Part shown: positions 23,798 through 36,185 of the stretch, piece by piece
Position numbering within the stretch: position 1 is the stretch's first letter
How the letters are laid out: every line of letters starts with the position of its first letter
NCBI GenBank assembly: GCA_946699065.1
Contig: CAMPDV010000210.1
Span: 248,001 to 312,000 of the forward strand
Direction of reading: 5' to 3'
Source of the DNA: Loxodes magnus
Taxonomy: Eukaryota > Ciliophora > Karyorelictea > Loxodida > Loxodidae
Length of the DNA stretch: 64,000 bases
The notes under the pieces: generated by a model
The model's input: the letters and a program-made list of their open reading frames with translations, nothing else
Told to the model about the DNA's origin: nothing
The model's database searches: none
Position numbers and translations under genes: made by a program

Positions 23798-25690
23798 ATG
23801 TTGCTTATTGAGTGTAATCAGAATGAAGAAACTTAATAATTGACTTTTTTATAATCTGACTTAGAGATAAGAAATAGTAGGATGTTATAGGATGGGAATA
23901 GTTGTAATAGTAAGATGTAATAATCGAACTTTATAACTAAATTGAAGGCTAGCAATCATCTTATTAATCCTAATTTAATTAAGCAAGGATAATCTCAATA
24001 AGAAAACTTAAAAAGGATCGGATTTATGATCACTTTAGTGCTATTTTCCTAATTACTATCTTATTACATCTAGTTATTCAAGTTATTTGATAATCAAACT
24101 AACTAAAATGTAGTAATTCTTAGATAATAAAAGAGCAGCCTTTTTTATTCAGATTTGACTAGCATCAATTCTAACTTCCTAACTTTCCTCTCTCTAAAAA
24201 ATGATTTTAGCAAAGAAACCTAATTAGGACTCTCTTAACAGATTGCTAATGCTAATAGAACCTATGTTGGTTAAGTAGTAAATCTAATTTTCTTGAAGGA
24301 TTTGGGAGAATGCTATATTGAAGTTATTACTATAGAAGAAGCTAAAAAATAATTTTACACTTGAAACTCAAATAAATTTATAAGGGACACTTGAATATTG
24401 AGAGCGAGCAAAATCAGTCTATACTATAATCAGAAAATTTATTAGGATATAGATATGGCAAGAGAAAAAGAAACCTGGTAGGGTAATGTAAACGGCTAAA
24501 CATTAAGCAAAGAATAGAGGAAAAAATACTTTGGAGTAAACTTAGTCGAATATAGTGATAGTGCATGTAAGAAAGTTAGATATATAGAAGAAAGTTGTAC
24601 CAAGGAATGGAATTACATGAATCAATAACGGAATCAAACACTATAATAAAGAGGAAAATGATAAAAGGAACTGTAGAACACATAATACTAAAAAATAAGA
24701 AAATCACTGTTTATCAGAGCAAGATAAAACTGAACCGAAGAAAAGAATAAGAAGAAAGTTATCAACAATTTAGAAAGCAGTAAAGAAGTTTTTATAAACA
24801 ATAATACAGCTAGAATTAACTAAACCTTGATGATTCTATTAAAGAAGAAATCGCGTTATTCTATTATCATCCTGATTACTATTATATATATTATAAAATG
24901 TCGTTGTAAAATGGATAAAAATATGGAAAAGCTATTTTAGTGGGTGTAAAAATAAGATACTTTTAATTTCTAAGATTAAAAAGAGAAGACTAAATGAATA
25001 TAAATCATCCACTAACATATTTTGAAGTACTTTAAAGTTAAATCCATAAATTGCATACTTTGTGTTCAATCTTCTGAGAAAATAAGGGAAGATTCATGAA
25101 AAATGAAATCAGTCATCGAGCATGTAATCCTATTTTTGTTATTTTAACCCTTTATTATTAAGAAATGGAACATAAATTAAATTGGCACTTTAAAAAAAGA
25201 ACTTAATTCGTAACATAAGTTAGGTAGCGAACTGGTTTGAATTTGTTAAATTAATATTGAAAAAGCTGAATTTATTCTAAAAATAATCTAAGCAAAATCA
25301 ATTAAACTTTTAAGACTTCTATCATAAAGATTTGCTAGCAAAATTATAAGCATATGATGCCTTTTAAATCTACTAGAAAAACGTAAGTCTCATAATTATG
25401 AAGCCCTTATATGCAAGATATATAACAACTATAAAAAAGCTTTTAACTTCAGAGAGAGATACAAGAATTAGAGAATTATATAGATCCTAAGATATTGCAA
25501 TTTTAAATTGAAAATGATGTATAAATATGAGTTCGAGATAGAAATTTATAAACTGGTGTCTAAAATGATTTAAATAAGATTTGACCATTATTAATTGTAT
25601 TTTTAATATTACCTGATTAGGAAGATTTACTCCATCAGTTTATAATTAGATTTGTAAAAAGCTTCTTTCTTATCTTTTATATATAATTGA
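23798..25690 (+). CDS. Predicted multi-pass membrane protein, unknown function
   Basis: One frame runs from ATG 23798 to TGA 25688-25690, 630 residues, with TAA/TAG as Gln and TGA as Trp. A polar N terminus of about 75 residues is followed by a first membrane helix (GFMITLVLFSQLLSYYI, near residue 85). About 230 residues come next, probably outside or lumenal, with several Cys. A second helix (YSIIILITIIYIIKC) near residue 355 is flanked by KKK and KCRCK. A third hydrophobic stretch, VILFLLFQPFII, lies near residue 445. The rest is basic and helical, e.g. CKIYNNYKKAFNFRERYKNQ. It could be a receptor or channel accessory protein; no family is recognised. A TGA at 24995 may be Trp or the true stop; coding texture continues past it. 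Confidence 0.6.
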
Positions 25691-25849
25691 CTTTAAGTTT
25701 TTTAGAATCTGGGTGATGCTATAGTATCTCAATTAAATTTACAGATAGTCAAATCTAAAACACTTAGTAGTGATTTTTTTCTTTCAATATAAAAAATACT
25801 AATATTATCCTTCTAAACCTTCTTATCACATTTATCTTATCTATCTATA

Positions 25850-26640
25850 ATATAAACTGAGAGTATGAAGCTTTCTTCAGCTTTTAGTTATTTTTAAATT
25901 TTCTATCTTCCTTCACATTTTATTTAAATTACTTATCTTTTACTTTTTATTAATAACTCTACTTTTATATTAAAAAGCAAAAATTATTTTGAAGAATCTT
26001 CATTTATTTTTCTTACTTCACTCCATTTATGACTTTTTAATTATTTTTACATTTCTTGTAGCTTATACTGTGCTCATCCTACTTATTCCCTTTCTTTCTA
26101 TTTCTAATTACATTAATTAAAGTTAATTTATCTATTTTTCTTTAGTTCGAACATCTCTTTATCTTCATTTCTACCTTTACTTTCTTAACCATTAGAATAT
26201 ATGAATCAATATTGTATTTTCACTTTTATTATTTACTAATACATAACATATCCTTATTAACTTTTCTCTAAAGCTTTATAATTATTGACTAATTGAGCTC
26301 ACTACTTATAAAGTAAGTTTTATTTGAATTTTTTATAATATCAGTATATTCACTTTAACTCTCATTCTAATATCTATTTTTAGTTTTAATAATATGAACA
26401 TTCCAAAGCCTGTTCTTTTGTCATCTTACCATCTCCTTTATAAATATCTCCTTTAGTCCAATAATAAGTTCCTTTGCTTTATCTCTTTCCATTTACTATT
26501 TATCCTCTATATTTATCATTATTCTCATACTTTATTTCTTCTGCTTGCTTTTACATATATCCAGGTTAATTTTCATTTTTATTCTTTTCACTTTCTTATA
26601 AATTGACTAAGTAAGGCTTTGATCCTGCCATTATTCTCTA
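25850..26640 (-). pseudogene. Decayed copy of the kinase-MORN gene (MORN part)
   Basis: Minus-strand bases 26400-26560 align with the first MORN repeats and the linker of the intact gene (corresponding to 48650-48780), including the GKGTYYW and GDIYKGD motifs. Below 26400 the sequence is C/T-rich and only traces of the 138-nt period remain. The kinase part is not recognisable upstream. Confidence 0.6.
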
Positions 26641-26849
26641 TCTTCCAGAAGCTAAATCTAGGTTTCCTTTTGCATAAATAAATTAGTTGAGACTCACTTA
26701 ACTTTTTCTCTTCAGCATAGTAAGATTTACACTATGAGCAGCTTTCTAAATTAAAGCTAGATTTATCATATTTTAATGTTGATAAGTATGACTTTAAGCT
26801 TATTAATACTGCACATACAGATGGCTTAAAGTTATTAATTAATTAATTA

Positions 26850-28150
26850 ATTTTAACTAAAAGGGTTTTGGGCTATCTTTAATTAGAGGAAATATTTCCG
26901 ACAATGAAAGTTTTTATATTCACTTTCAACTGTACATATCTTCATCTGAGTCTATTTCAACTGGGATAATTCTTCTTTCTCTTCAAGGAACTCTTAGAAT
27001 TGTTCTTCCATCTTCTTGTTATTTATCTCGAGCTTCTCTAAATAAATTCGAAGTTCGTCTTGGTCCTTTTGAAGCTGTTTATTTTATTACTATTAGTTAT
27101 CAAGATTCTGCTTAAGTAACGTCAAGCTTGAGTTAATTAATGCTGTTTTCTTTCTAATGACACCTCCATAGTAGTTGCAATATAACCTTATCGATGCTCC
27201 AGATTTTATTCTAATTTGACAGATTTGGAAGTTTAGGCTTCAATTTAAGTCTAAATTGAACTTATTTACTCTTGATCTTCCTTTTATTTATCTTAGAAAA
27301 GAAGTCGAAGATTCTAATTTTCTTCCTTCAGTATCTAAACTTCTTCATTCATTTTCTCAATTAATGAATAAAGCTAAACGATATCCTGTTCATGGGGTTT
27401 CTCAAGTTTCTTAATTTTGCTTGGAAACTCATCTTTCCCAAATCCTTAGCATGTATAAATTTATCTTTTTTAAATTCTCGGTTCTCGTTATTTAATTGAT
27501 TCATAGGATTGATCTATTAGGTCAAACTTTAAACTTTAGATTACCGAGTTTTTTTTATTTAGCTTAACTTCCAATTTTCTAATATTAACCCAAACTATTC
27601 ATATCATCAGAAAATTGACATTTAGTAAAAGGTTATGAAATCAGCTTTGTAGCTTAGCTTATCTTTAACAACTCTAGCAATAAGCATTTTTCAAAGCATA
27701 TTCGATTATATAAACTTAGCTTTCCATGGTTTAAAGAAATTCAGAATGATTAAGTTATTCCTTTACGCATTTTCGAGAAACCTACTGATTGAAATGAGCA
27801 AGTCATTCTCATCTCTGGTGCTTCGCTATCTGAATTATAGATTATCCTTAAAGTTGTTTCTGTAAGGAACTATTTAAGAATCATATATAGCTATGGAGTT
27901 CAGCTCTCTGGTATATAGATTAGTGTAGAACACTTAGATAAGAAGTGATTGCTAGTATCGTTTAATATCGCTCTTATGAGAAAATTCTATTGACAAATAT
28001 TAAAGTCAAAACATATGATTAAATAGTATCCGCTCAAGCACTTGTCAATTATGAGTTTGATAGAATCTAAAATACCGGGACTTAAAACTATGAGGAATGA
28101 ATAAGAGTTGAACTATAGAAATAAATAAGAAACATAAGTTAAAGGAAAAA
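26850..28150 (-). CDS. Long coding-like region ending in a strong coiled coil
   Basis: From about 28150 down, the minus strand reads KSRYFRFYQTHNWQVLER and NFKDNLQFRQRSTRDENDLL, then NFFKPWKAKFIQSNMLWKM. From 27490 down it is coiled coil (SLIEKMNEEVQILKEEN; KDQDELRIYLEKLEINNKKM) to about 26930. Frame changes near 27400 and 27125 are needed. The plus strand also gives protein-like text over part of this region, so strand choice rests on the coil. May be a retroelement ORF or a decayed host gene. Confidence 0.4.
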
Positions 28151-28345
28151 AGCAAATTAGGTACTGATTGTGGCTTAATTTTCTAATTATCTAAGAGCTT
28201 TCTTACAGAAGGGAAAAAAAGGCAGGCTTTATAACTTTTATTTTTACATTCATTAAATCCCTTTCGTAAGCTCTATTTAGAGCATTCAATTAAACATAGT
28301 TCTTATTAAAAAAGCTTTCTTTAAATCTATAAATAAAATGTAGAA

Positions 28346-29590
28346 ATGAAAAGAAAGCACTCTTAAGAAAGTACTGATATTAAGAAAAATCTTAAGGGAA
28401 TAAAATTATTTGAAAGGAAGTTAAATTTTGGCTAAGTTTGGGATTGGAGTAATAAAGTATGAAATATGTGTTAATTTAAAGGAAGCTAGACAGTTTAAGC
28501 TAATATCAACTATTAGCTAAAACTCTTATTAACAACTTACTTATTTAACGTAATCGAGGAACTTTACTCGGACTGATAAAAGTATAGAACCTACTAGTTT
28601 TAGTTGTACTTAGATAGAGTAAATTTAAGAAGAAACTCTGCTGATATCAGGAGGGTTGGATTTTAACTAATGAAGGTTTACTATCCACTCTTAGAATAGA
28701 ACCTTCAACTAAAAAATGAAATTTTAAAGATTTTATCATAAAACAAGCTTTAATAAGAGACACACTGTTTTCATAATTTCAGGGTAGATAAAATAAAATG
28801 AGTAGTTAGCGATGTAAGCTTAATGTGAAATTTATAGAATGAATTTTGAGTAATTTATGGCTATTTAATCAATTTCTACACCTGCTAGTTAATTCGGGTG
28901 TGATTAGTCCAGTTGAAAAACCTTTGCTATTGGAGGACATAATCGAAAGTTAAAAGGCTACTTAGATATTATACAGTTCTATGATTTTAAGAGAAATGAA
29001 TGACTGAAAAGTGATCTAACATTACCAATAAAAGCAATGGCTTCTATGATTTACATTCTTCCATTGAACAGCTTTTTTATCTATGCTAATGGCTCTTAAT
29101 TGCAAACATAATTTTACGATTAGAAAGGATTTGCAGTGTATGGATAACTCTATCCAACTTAATAGGGTTTCTGTGATTTTACTCAGCCAATTTGAAGTTA
29201 AAATTGCGTTTGATAATTTAACTACTAAAACGAGCTACTTTGCTTTGATTTGAGCATTAAAAAATGGGAAAAACTCAATTAAAAGAATTTGACTTAGTTA
29301 ATCATTTATTTATATAAATTTTAACTCTAAATACGTTAAATTAACAAAATGGTAACGTTTCAGCCTACTTTGTTCATTATGTCTTGATTAGATTCTATCA
29401 AGCTTTACCAAAGATTTTATAGTATTTCATGAAGATGTAAATGCTTCATTGACTTCCGCATAATTTTATAGGGTTATAATATATTTAAGTAACTCAATTT
29501 TTTATTTATCTCCAAAAGGAAAAATTTGTTTGAGAATATAATATCTAATAATCCAGATATTTAGTATTAAGATAATGACTAGTTGATGTT
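28346..29590 (+). repeat. Duplicated unit, reference copy
   Basis: 28346-28675 matches 53280-53592, and 29232-29590 matches 55080-55455, same order and strand, roughly 85-90 percent identical by eye and nearly free of indels in the left part. The middle 550 bases are absent from the second copy. A 300-residue frame from ATG 28346 to TGA 29248 can be drawn (starts MKRKHSQESTDIKKNLKG), but it holds far more Trp than usual, so coding is doubtful. Confidence 0.7.
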
Positions 29591-30652
29591 AATTGTCTAT
29601 TGACATGCTTTTTTCTTGTAGATTAAGATATAAATTAAACTTTTAAAGTTTACCCTTCCTCTAATATCATTCATAATCCAAATCTTGTCTTTATCTTTTC
29701 AGAGTACATTAAATATTAAAAAGGCATTTCATAATTATTGTCAACCTTATAAATTTAACTTTCTTAGGTTAACCATTTATAGAACTATAATGCCTTCCAA
29801 AATCCTACCTGTATGCTAACCTTGCATTTTACTCCTTGATAGTAAGTTGAAACTTCAATTAGTTAATCATTAACATACTAATTTCCCTTATTAGTCATTA
29901 TTAGCAACTTCAATCCATTTCTAAGTATAAGCAATATATTCAACTATAGGATTTAGCTTTAATGCTTTTACTTTTGGCTTGAGTAATTTGCTACTTCTAT
30001 TTCTAATTATTATTTTTAGCTTTATTTTAGAGAGGATTTAGCTCTTAGCTAATGATTACATTCTTAAAGTTAGACCTTATTAGCTCGAATAAAAATAAGC
30101 TAATTAAGAGTTAAGTTGAAGTCTAAGAAATAGCCCAGTAGTGTTAAATGAGTCATGCATGGATTTTTATTCCCTCTAAAGTAGTTTTTTCATACTTTAA
30201 ATTTTTACCTCCATATCAATGCTACTTTTATACCATCTGAATTTATAGCTTAGTCTTTATTATTTCTTCAATGGTAGATTATTCAATGAGAAATAAGAGA
30301 AAAAGGATTTTTAGAATAAGTAATATGAGATTATATTAGCAACGAGCTCCTATCGTAATAAAGATGTCCATACGAAGTGAAGAATTAACGGAAATATTAA
30401 AAGGAATTAAAAGTAAGAACTATGGACATATCTTTTAGCAGTTCTTTGTTTATATCTATCACAAATGTGCTTTACATTATTGAAGTCACTTTTTTGGTAG
30501 ATAGTTAACTATACACTTGAACTTAATAATGAGAATGAAACTAAAAGGTGTTTCTATGCTTGCTTCATTTTCTGTTTGAACGTAATCTAAGAAATTTTAC
30601 ACTTGCTCTCTATATGTCTAACATATTTATATTGTTGTTTTATTAGAGTAAA
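29591..30652. other. AT-rich stretch, no gene supported
   Basis: No motif, repeat or RNA gene that I can support. Confidence 0.35.
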
Positions 30653-31117
30653 ATGCGCTGAGAGATATTCTGGATATCATGATGTTGAAATTTTAAAAAA
30701 GTAAATGAGATGAGAAATGACTTGGCTGCAGGAAATTCTGATTATTTTGTTTCAAAGGCAACATATAAATATAGATTAAAGGAAAACTAGCCACAAAAAG
30801 AAAAAAGCTCTTGTCTAGTAATTGAAAACATCAAAACTAACGATTCGAAGTCAATAGAAATGAGAATAATTAGAACATGAAAAGCATCAAGAAGCCCGAG
30901 ATATATTTACAATCTATCAGAGATATTACCTTTTGGTAAATCTTCTGATCAAGAGTGTTGTTACAATGGATTAAATATTTGAGTTCTCATTTTGACTTAA
31001 AATTTTATGTTAAACTGTGATAAGAGAAAAAGCAATTAAACTTAGTTGAGTATAAAAACTTTGAGTAGTTTTAGAATTAGATACTTATAGTATAGTAGCT
31101 ATAAAAATGTCAGATGA
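30653..31117 (+). CDS. Possible small ORF, unknown
   Basis: ATG 30653 to TGA 31115-31117, 154 residues. The middle part looks protein-like (NDLAAGNSDYFVSKATYKYR; EKSSCLVIENIKTNDSK), but the first 20 residues contain four Trp, all but one from TGA, so the start is uncertain. It overlaps the next ORF by 11 bases. Confidence 0.3.
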
Positions 31118-31697
31118 TTCTATGAATTCTTCTGATAGTTTTCTAAATAAAAGTTTTACTAAACTGCTTGCTATAAGAGTTAAAGAACAAACTAGAATAC
31201 TAGTAATGCATCATTTTGATAGTCCACCTTTTAAAATATATCTATATAATTGATGAAGGTTATATTATAGAGAATAGATCATTTGAAAAGTTAAAATGAA
31301 AAATCATTATATAAACTAACTTATCAATGAAAAAGATATGGCTAGATTCTAAAAAAAATGAAGGCAGAAAAATCATATAATGATATACTAAAAATCCAAA
31401 AATCAAAGCTTAAAGGAGAATATTCTGCAGAAATAAGTTTTTAAGTTTATAGGACTATTTCAAATATGTTAGAGGTTAAATTTTTTGGAGTTGTAATTAT
31501 TGCTTTTACCAGTTGAAATTTGTCCGAAGTTTATCAAGTTTTATCTCTAATCTATATATAAGTAAAAAAAGATGTCAGAATTCAAAACAGATTCTTCGCG
31601 ACTCCAAAAAAGGAGGAGTTAACCATATTCTAGAGAGGCTAGGATCAGGAAAAGGGTAGCAAAAAGGTAACCCATCAGGATGGGTCCCATTTTCTGA
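31107..31697 (+). CDS. Small basic protein, unknown
   Basis: ATG 31107 gives MSDDSMNSSDSFLNKSFTKL, then a middle part with NWWRLYYREQ and KKWRQKN (Trp from TGA). The C-terminal part is Arg/Lys-rich (SRLQKRRSQPYSREARIRK) and ends ...MGPIF before TGA 31695-31697; 196 residues. The basic end suggests nucleic-acid binding, an inference only. A perfect 16-base palindrome lies inside at about 31668. Confidence 0.4.
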
Positions 31698-31789
31698 AGA
31701 AAAGTCAAAGGCAATAAATATATAAAAACAATTGATTTTTTATAATTTTGTTTATTTGAAAAACTTTCTGTTATATAATATTTGGACAA

Positions 31790-33480
31790 AAACAATTTAT
31801 TTTCTCATATTATCTTTTAAACTAATTTATTAACTATTCCGTCATTACTATTTTCTTAGATATTTAATGTTGATTCTTTAGTTTCTTATTTGCTTTCAAA
31901 ATTAGATTAACGAATAAAAATTGAGTTTAAAGACTATTATTTAAGAAATTTTTATCATATTTTATTTTGACCGTCCGGAAATTCTATCATAGTATCAAAA
32001 TCTAAATATAAAGCTTTAATAAAAACTTCCCTATTTTGATCTCTAACTGTCCATCTTTCTTATTGTCAACTTTAAAATTTCATATTTTTAAATTGTCACT
32101 CATCTCAAATTTCTATCGATATATACTATCTCTTTAAATAAACTTCATATGAAATGATTTATAAAATCCACTTCTTTTCACATATAATTCATAAGCCTTT
32201 CATTTTTTTTATTCTTTGTACGTCCAAAAATTCTCCTATTGTGTATAACTTCGAGAAAGATTTTTTTTCTAATTTATGTCTTTAGATCATTTCTTTATTT
32301 AATACTTCTTATCTTTCTTTCTTTAATTAGCTCCTTTTTATTGATTTTTTTCATATTAAATAATTTTATAATAATTCTTATAAAACAATATTCTAAGTAT
32401 TCAATGAGAAATATTTTTTCTTTAATCATATTCTAAGTTTAAAAAAATAGTTCCTTTTTTATCACTTAAAAACTCTTAAAGCATTCATACTAAAATTTTC
32501 TATTGTAAAAATTTCTAAACTAAAGCATTTTTAATTTTTATGAACCTTCTTTCACTTTTTTATTTTCCTTTTGCATATAATTTATAAATTTTCTTTCAAT
32601 CATAATTTCTTTATTTAGGTAAAAATTTACTTTTGCACTTTCTATTATCTTCCTTTTTTAACACATACTCTCATATTTGTTAACCCTTTTATTATCCTTC
32701 TTTTTATCCTTTTTATAAGCTTTTATTAATTTCTTTTTTACATAGTATAAATTACTGAGCAAAAATTCCTTGAAATAACTTATTCTTTAACTTTTTTTAA
32801 ACTTTTTTAATTTTTACTCCTCCTACTTTCATTCTTTACTCTTATTCTTCTCTTTTTTTCACTTCACTACTACTGGCTTATTCGATTCTCCTTAAATTTT
32901 ATTTTTTCATGTGTCTTTTGAATTCTCAATTTAACTTCCTTGTTTTTCAATCTCAACATTATCTTCAAATTTAGTAGCTCTCTTTTTAAAACTTTTTTGC
33001 TTTCTTCTATCAATGATTACTTTTTTTATTATTATTCGCATATATTTATGAATCCTAGTATACTTTGTTTTCACTTTGAAACTTCACTTACTTTATGCAT
33101 ATTTTTATATTTCAACATTTTATTTCCCTTTTATTATTTATAAATACATCTCATATCCTTGTTTATTTACCTTTTAGCTCCTACAATATATCTTTTTTCC
33201 ATAATATATTAAAAACCTTCTACTATTTCTAAACTTATTTAATGTCTTCTATTTCAATACATTCTTATCCACTACGAAGCAAATTGAGTAATAATTATTA
33301 CATCAGTTCGATAGACAACTAGCAAGAGAAAGACAACATCCATGAAGCATAACTACATTTGGATGTCTCGTTTACGACTTTATTTAAAGTGATTTTCTAT
33401 AGACAACTCTAAAGCCTCCATTTCCTAATTTTTTAATCTTTTATAACTTTAATGAGGAATTATAATTCTCTACTAAGATG
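31790..33480 (-). pseudogene. Decayed kinase-MORN gene copy
   Basis: Minus-strand 33440-33210 aligns with the N-terminal kinase lobe of the intact gene: KIKKLGNGGFRVVY, then [18 protein letters not shown]. About 75 bases, which include the VAIK lysine, are deleted. Below 33200 the DNA is C/T-rich with traces of degenerate MORN units. No continuous frame remains. Same strand as the intact gene 14 kb away. Confidence 0.75.
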
Positions 33481-33563
33481 CTTTTAATACTATAAAATAG
33501 AACATATATATAGAAAAGGCAGATAATTCCAGAAAAAATTCTAAAATAAGAAAATGGGTAAAA

Positions 33564-34202
33564 ATGATTAAAATATACTGCATTACAAACGGAGAAATAA
33601 TTAGGAGAAAGCCATACAATGGAGATTTGATTCTAGAAGATATTGCTAATGCTTAAGAGAGAAGCACAAGACTTATGTTCAGGAAAGACTGAGACTGAAG
33701 CAAGATTCTAAAAGTTAAGAAGTGTTAAGTCGCAACAAACATGTTTGTAATTGAAGAAATTACTGCTACAGAAGAAAATTATGAATAAGGAAATGATTAT
33801 TAACAACTTATGAATTAACCGTGATCAACCAAATAAAGAAAGACATCACGTTAATAACTTATCAAAATATCAATTTTCAATTTTAAGAGTATTTCTCATA
33901 AATCTTTACTTAGAATGATAAAAAACATTTATTTAGATACTTAATCATCATAAAGGAAGATATCATCATTATTTGAAATATAAATAAAGAGTGAATTTCT
34001 TAATAGTAGAAATACGGTATCTCTAAATAATTTAGATGCACAATTGTATAGCGATTGTAGTTTAGGCTACTGTTATTAATGCTTAACATATAAATCAGAA
34101 ACACTACTCATTTTTTCTTTTTTAAGCTTACTTATTTTAGTAGTTTTTTGTTAATTTTTCCTATAAATTTTAGAAAAAGAAAGAAGCGAAGAAAAATTTT
34201 GA
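33564..34202 (+). CDS. Predicted tail-anchored membrane protein
   Basis: Complete frame from ATG 33564 to TGA 34200-34202, 212 residues, no intron needed. The N terminus is compact and mixed (MIKIYCITNGEIIRRKPYNG, then LEDIANAQERSTRLMF), a possible small beta-rich domain. The middle is polar with many Gln from TAA. Near the end KSETLLIFSFLSLLILVVFC is a single strong membrane helix, followed by a short charged tail ending EEKF. No signal peptide is seen, so it should insert by its C terminus. It starts 80 bases after a decayed kinase copy on the other strand. Family unknown. Confidence 0.65.
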
Positions 34203-34749
34203 GTTTCAGATTGCATTAAATGAAGTTAATAAATTCAAAAAGGTTAATTCTAAAGAGAGCTAAAACGTGATTGGTATAAAGATAAGGAATATAACTTATG
34301 CATTAAAAATGTGGATAGGTAGATTTTTTATTTTAATGATTAGTTTAAAAATAAAAGGTTGCTATACAGAAGAATATATATTGAATATTAGTTCTGAGTA
34401 TAAGTTCCTTAAGTACTTTGAAGATACGAATATATCAGAACATAAGATCAAAGCTTTAATAATTTTGCTTCATATGAAAATTATAAACCTAAATTTCTAA
34501 AAAATTTATATTTCTTTATAGTTATGAACAAGTTGTTTCCTTAGATACGGTTTTTCTAAATTTAGCTTTTCAATCTGCTCATGAGTTCTCAAAGTTTCTA
34601 TGAAGGATTGTAGATTGGTTCATTCTGCTTACTGAGAATTTTCTTCGTTTTGTAATATTACTCATATACAGTTATGTTTTCCTATCTGATAATATAATAA
34701 TAATATAATATACTTAAAGTTCAAAAGTGTTTATCTTTGACAGAATCTG
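34203..34749. other. Spacer with a doubtful short ORF
   Basis: A 77-codon frame at 34267-34500 is open even in the standard code and lacks Gln codons altogether, unlike the neighbouring genes. I see no motif and do not call it. Confidence 0.35.
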
Positions 34750-35540
34750 CAACCTGCTTCCGATGACCACTATTTTTTTATGTGGTTGGGTTCCACAAGC
34801 TTTTTTTGTTGGAAGCTTAACCTAAAAGTTCATGCACAGAATCTTTTGACTGAAAAAATTTTCTTTTATAAACTCCATTTTTAGTTATAAATAGTCTTGT
34901 GATCTCTTTTCCTGTTTTTTATTCATTATTTCTTTTGAGCATTTAAAAGTTTCAACATTTTCTTAATAAGTGATTTTGAGATTAACAAAATAAGCATTTT
35001 TTTCTTTAGATTTTCGTTTAAGTTTTTAAATTCAAAAATTTTTCAATTTAATCAATTCTTGTTTTCATTTAAATTGTTTAAATTCTATTTCCTTCTTCAA
35101 CTTATTGTACTTCAGATTGAGAGATTATTTAATTTTCTTATTCAATTTCGACCTGGATTGCTACACTTGATGATGGAGGTTATTAAGATTAAGATCAAAT
35201 TTATTATCTAGTAATTTGCTTGTTATTTACCAATATAGTCTTGAGTTAATCTATTTCATTGTTTAGTTGATCATAGTTGGTTAAAATTTCTCTAAGTTAA
35301 ATCGAAAGATATAAATTGTTTCCTCTTGTTTCTTGATAACTGATTTAAGTTACTCTATTTGTTCTGCGTCAATTCCGTAAGTTTCAGAATCAACCATACG
35401 CTTACCTTAATAAGGAGATGAGTAGCTTGAGTTCTCAGTGGCCTGCTCTTTTTATTTTTAAATAAGAAGAGCTTTTTATTTCGCCTTCTTTTTCTCGCCT
35501 TTACTAAGATGTTGCCCGATATGAAATTCCATTTTTTTTA
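34750..35540 (-). pseudogene. LINE ORF1: coiled coil, CCHC knuckle, NGVY motif
   Basis: The minus strand reads EFHIGQHLSKGEKKKAKQKA at about 35525, then GIDAEQIEQLKSVIKKQEET and a long K/N/L-rich helix. The knuckle is KCLFCQSQNHLLRKC, Cys codons 34996 to 34955, CX2CX4HX4C. Next come EQKTGKEITRLF and ITKNGVYKRKFF near 34880-34840, the conserved C-terminal motif. A one-base frame change separates coil and knuckle. Gag-like RNA-binding protein of a LINE. Confidence 0.8.
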
Positions 35541-35597
35541 GGTTTTCCTATCTGATTATCAAAAACTATCTTAGTTATAAAAAATGCCTCATACAAA

Positions 35598-35862
35598 ATT
35601 ATCTGGTACAATGTTTTACTGTATTGCGAGTAATCTCACACTAAATGTCACCACAGGGAAGATTGGAAAAGCTCGGAAGAGAAAACCTTATTTGCCTGAA
35701 GTTCTCGCTAGCAGTATGAGCGTTTGACTTACGGGCCATCTAATATCCTTAATTACTAATTCTTTTTCGGACCTTTTTCAATAAGACTGGAGCGTTTGGT
35801 TCAAGCTTCAAGAATAAATTTTAATAAGCAGATTTCCCATTTGGATAAGCTGACGTGACCTA
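35598..35862 (+). repeat. Conserved repeat, plus copy (LINE 3' region)
   Basis: Matches 21945-22230 in inverted orientation (shared blocks listed there). No terminal hairpin of the usual type follows within 100 bases, so this copy may be truncated at its 3' end. Confidence 0.75.
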
Positions 35863-36185
35863 CCTTTTATCCAACTTACTTTGTATGCTGATTAGCAATT
35901 GAGATAGCAAGTTGGATTTTGATATTAAGTTATGTATAAAACGCTTAAACCGAAGTCTAGTAATAGTCTAATAACTCACTATTAAAGCTTATTATATACT
36001 AAGCTTATAGAAACTGAGCTTATCAGTATAAGATAATTAATAGCATAATAGAGGATATTAAAGGAGGGATCGTTTTAAAAAGGTGTGGTCTAACCTAGAA
36101 GCAAGCTTTCATATACAATATTTAATCCTTTAGTTAATTAAATGAGCTTTACTTTGAGCGAAAGGTAGAAAAGCTAAGCTTTAAT

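Noticed and set aside
27560..28120. Plus-strand protein-like reading opposite the coiled-coil region
   Set aside because: Without stop codons the antisense of a coding strand also looks open and hydrophobic; the minus strand has the more regular coil and charge pattern.
28346..29248. 300-residue ORF as a confident host gene
   Set aside because: About 5 percent Trp, mostly from TGA, is far above the other genes here (1-2 percent), and the second copy lacks its ATG. Kept only as a repeat.
34267..34500. 77-codon ORF open in the standard code
   Set aside because: No Gln codons, no motif, and such lengths arise by chance in AT-rich DNA when TAA/TAG happen to be absent.
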